Assembly: GCA_964035015.1 (NCBI GenBank)
Contig: OZ035997.1
Span: 63,339,904-63,403,903, forward strand
Length of the DNA stretch: 64,000 bases
DNA from: Corallium rubrum
Lineage: Eukaryota; Cnidaria; Anthozoa; Scleralcyonacea; Coralliidae
Reading direction: 5' to 3'
Each line of letters begins with the position of its first letter. The first letter of the stretch is position 1. This document shows, piece by piece, positions 63,840 to 64,000 of this stretch. The notes under the pieces are model-generated. The model was not told the origin of the DNA. It did not search any database and was given only the letters and a program-made list of their open reading frames with translations. A program made the translations under genes and the position numbers.

Positions 63840-64000
63840 AAGTTACCAGTGCCCAAAAATCCTCGCCGCGCAAATGACCTACCATACTCCTATATAAATA
63901 AACTCGATGCGAGATTTGGCCGGCCTCGTAAACTCGCGTATAAGGGATTTTACACCGGTTGGGATTAGCACCCTCTCCCCGGAGGGCACTTCGCGCCGTC
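63840..64000 (+). repeat. Dispersed hairpin repeat, copy 3 (cut by window end)
   Basis: ACCAGTGCCCAAAAATCCTC, TATATAAATAAACT, GCGAGATTTGG and GGGATTAGCACCCTC appear in the same order as in copy 2. The GC-rich terminal part is diverged (CCCGGAGGGCACTTCGCGCC) and truncated by the window. Confidence 0.7.

Overview
This is an AT-rich, intron- and repeat-dominated animal nuclear window, most likely from an anthozoan cnidarian such as a coral or sea anemone. Split short exons with GT/AG borders, tRNA-derived repeats, hammerhead-ribozyme motifs, CR1/Jockey-like and Penelope-like retroelements and dozens of TIR-bearing mini-transposons support a metazoan. The cnidarian placement is an inference from the repeat flavour, not a measured result.

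Only one host gene is recognised: an OFD1 orthologue (centriole and basal-body protein, LisH plus coiled coil) on the + strand. It begins at about 22.75 kb and runs off the right end. Nine coding exons can be read with matching splice phases: 22754-22855, 29884-30108, 32786-32854, 45745-45887, 49661-49750, 51034-51117, 54552-54658, 56642-56761 and 62647-62720. A 34-bp microexon (36471-36504) is possible. The segment joining the third and fourth recognised exons (roughly 50-60 residues by comparison with vertebrate OFD1) was not found. The exons total about 1 kb in about 40 kb of genome; the rest is intron packed with mobile DNA.

Layout. 0-22.7 kb: no host gene recognised. It holds compound microsatellites, a mini-transposon with TA duplications inside a microsatellite, two hammerhead-like motifs (4.3 and 5.5 kb), a perfect 71-bp-arm palindrome (8.0 kb), nested inverted-repeat elements (11-12.6 kb), a three-copy 165-bp MITE family (14.4, 15.1, 16.4 kb) and a 1.4-kb TIR element carrying an exon-like ORF (20.9-22.3 kb). 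22.7-32.9 kb: OFD1 exons 1-3. Intron 1 holds a 4.1-kb array of 277-bp units, each with a tRNA-like cloverleaf, switching orientation once at about 23935. 32.9-45.7 kb: a large intron with minisatellites, a palindrome with tRNA-Ala-like arms, a CR1 3' fragment, 1.3 kb of (GTTT)n and a 1.4-kb TIR element. 45.7-62.7 kb: exons 4-9. Between them lie a hAT-like MITE with 8-bp target duplications (47.0-47.6 kb) and a CR1-like retrotransposon interrupted by a Penelope-like element with perfect 161-bp inverted repeats (51.3-54.0 kb). Further simple repeats and hairpin MITEs follow.

The strongest candidates for something unusual are the homogenised, partly inverted tRNA-like array next to OFD1 exon 1, the Penelope-in-CR1 nest with its target-site duplication, the hammerhead motifs (one inside a terminal-inverted-repeat element), and the block-wise, phase-conserving compound microsatellites.
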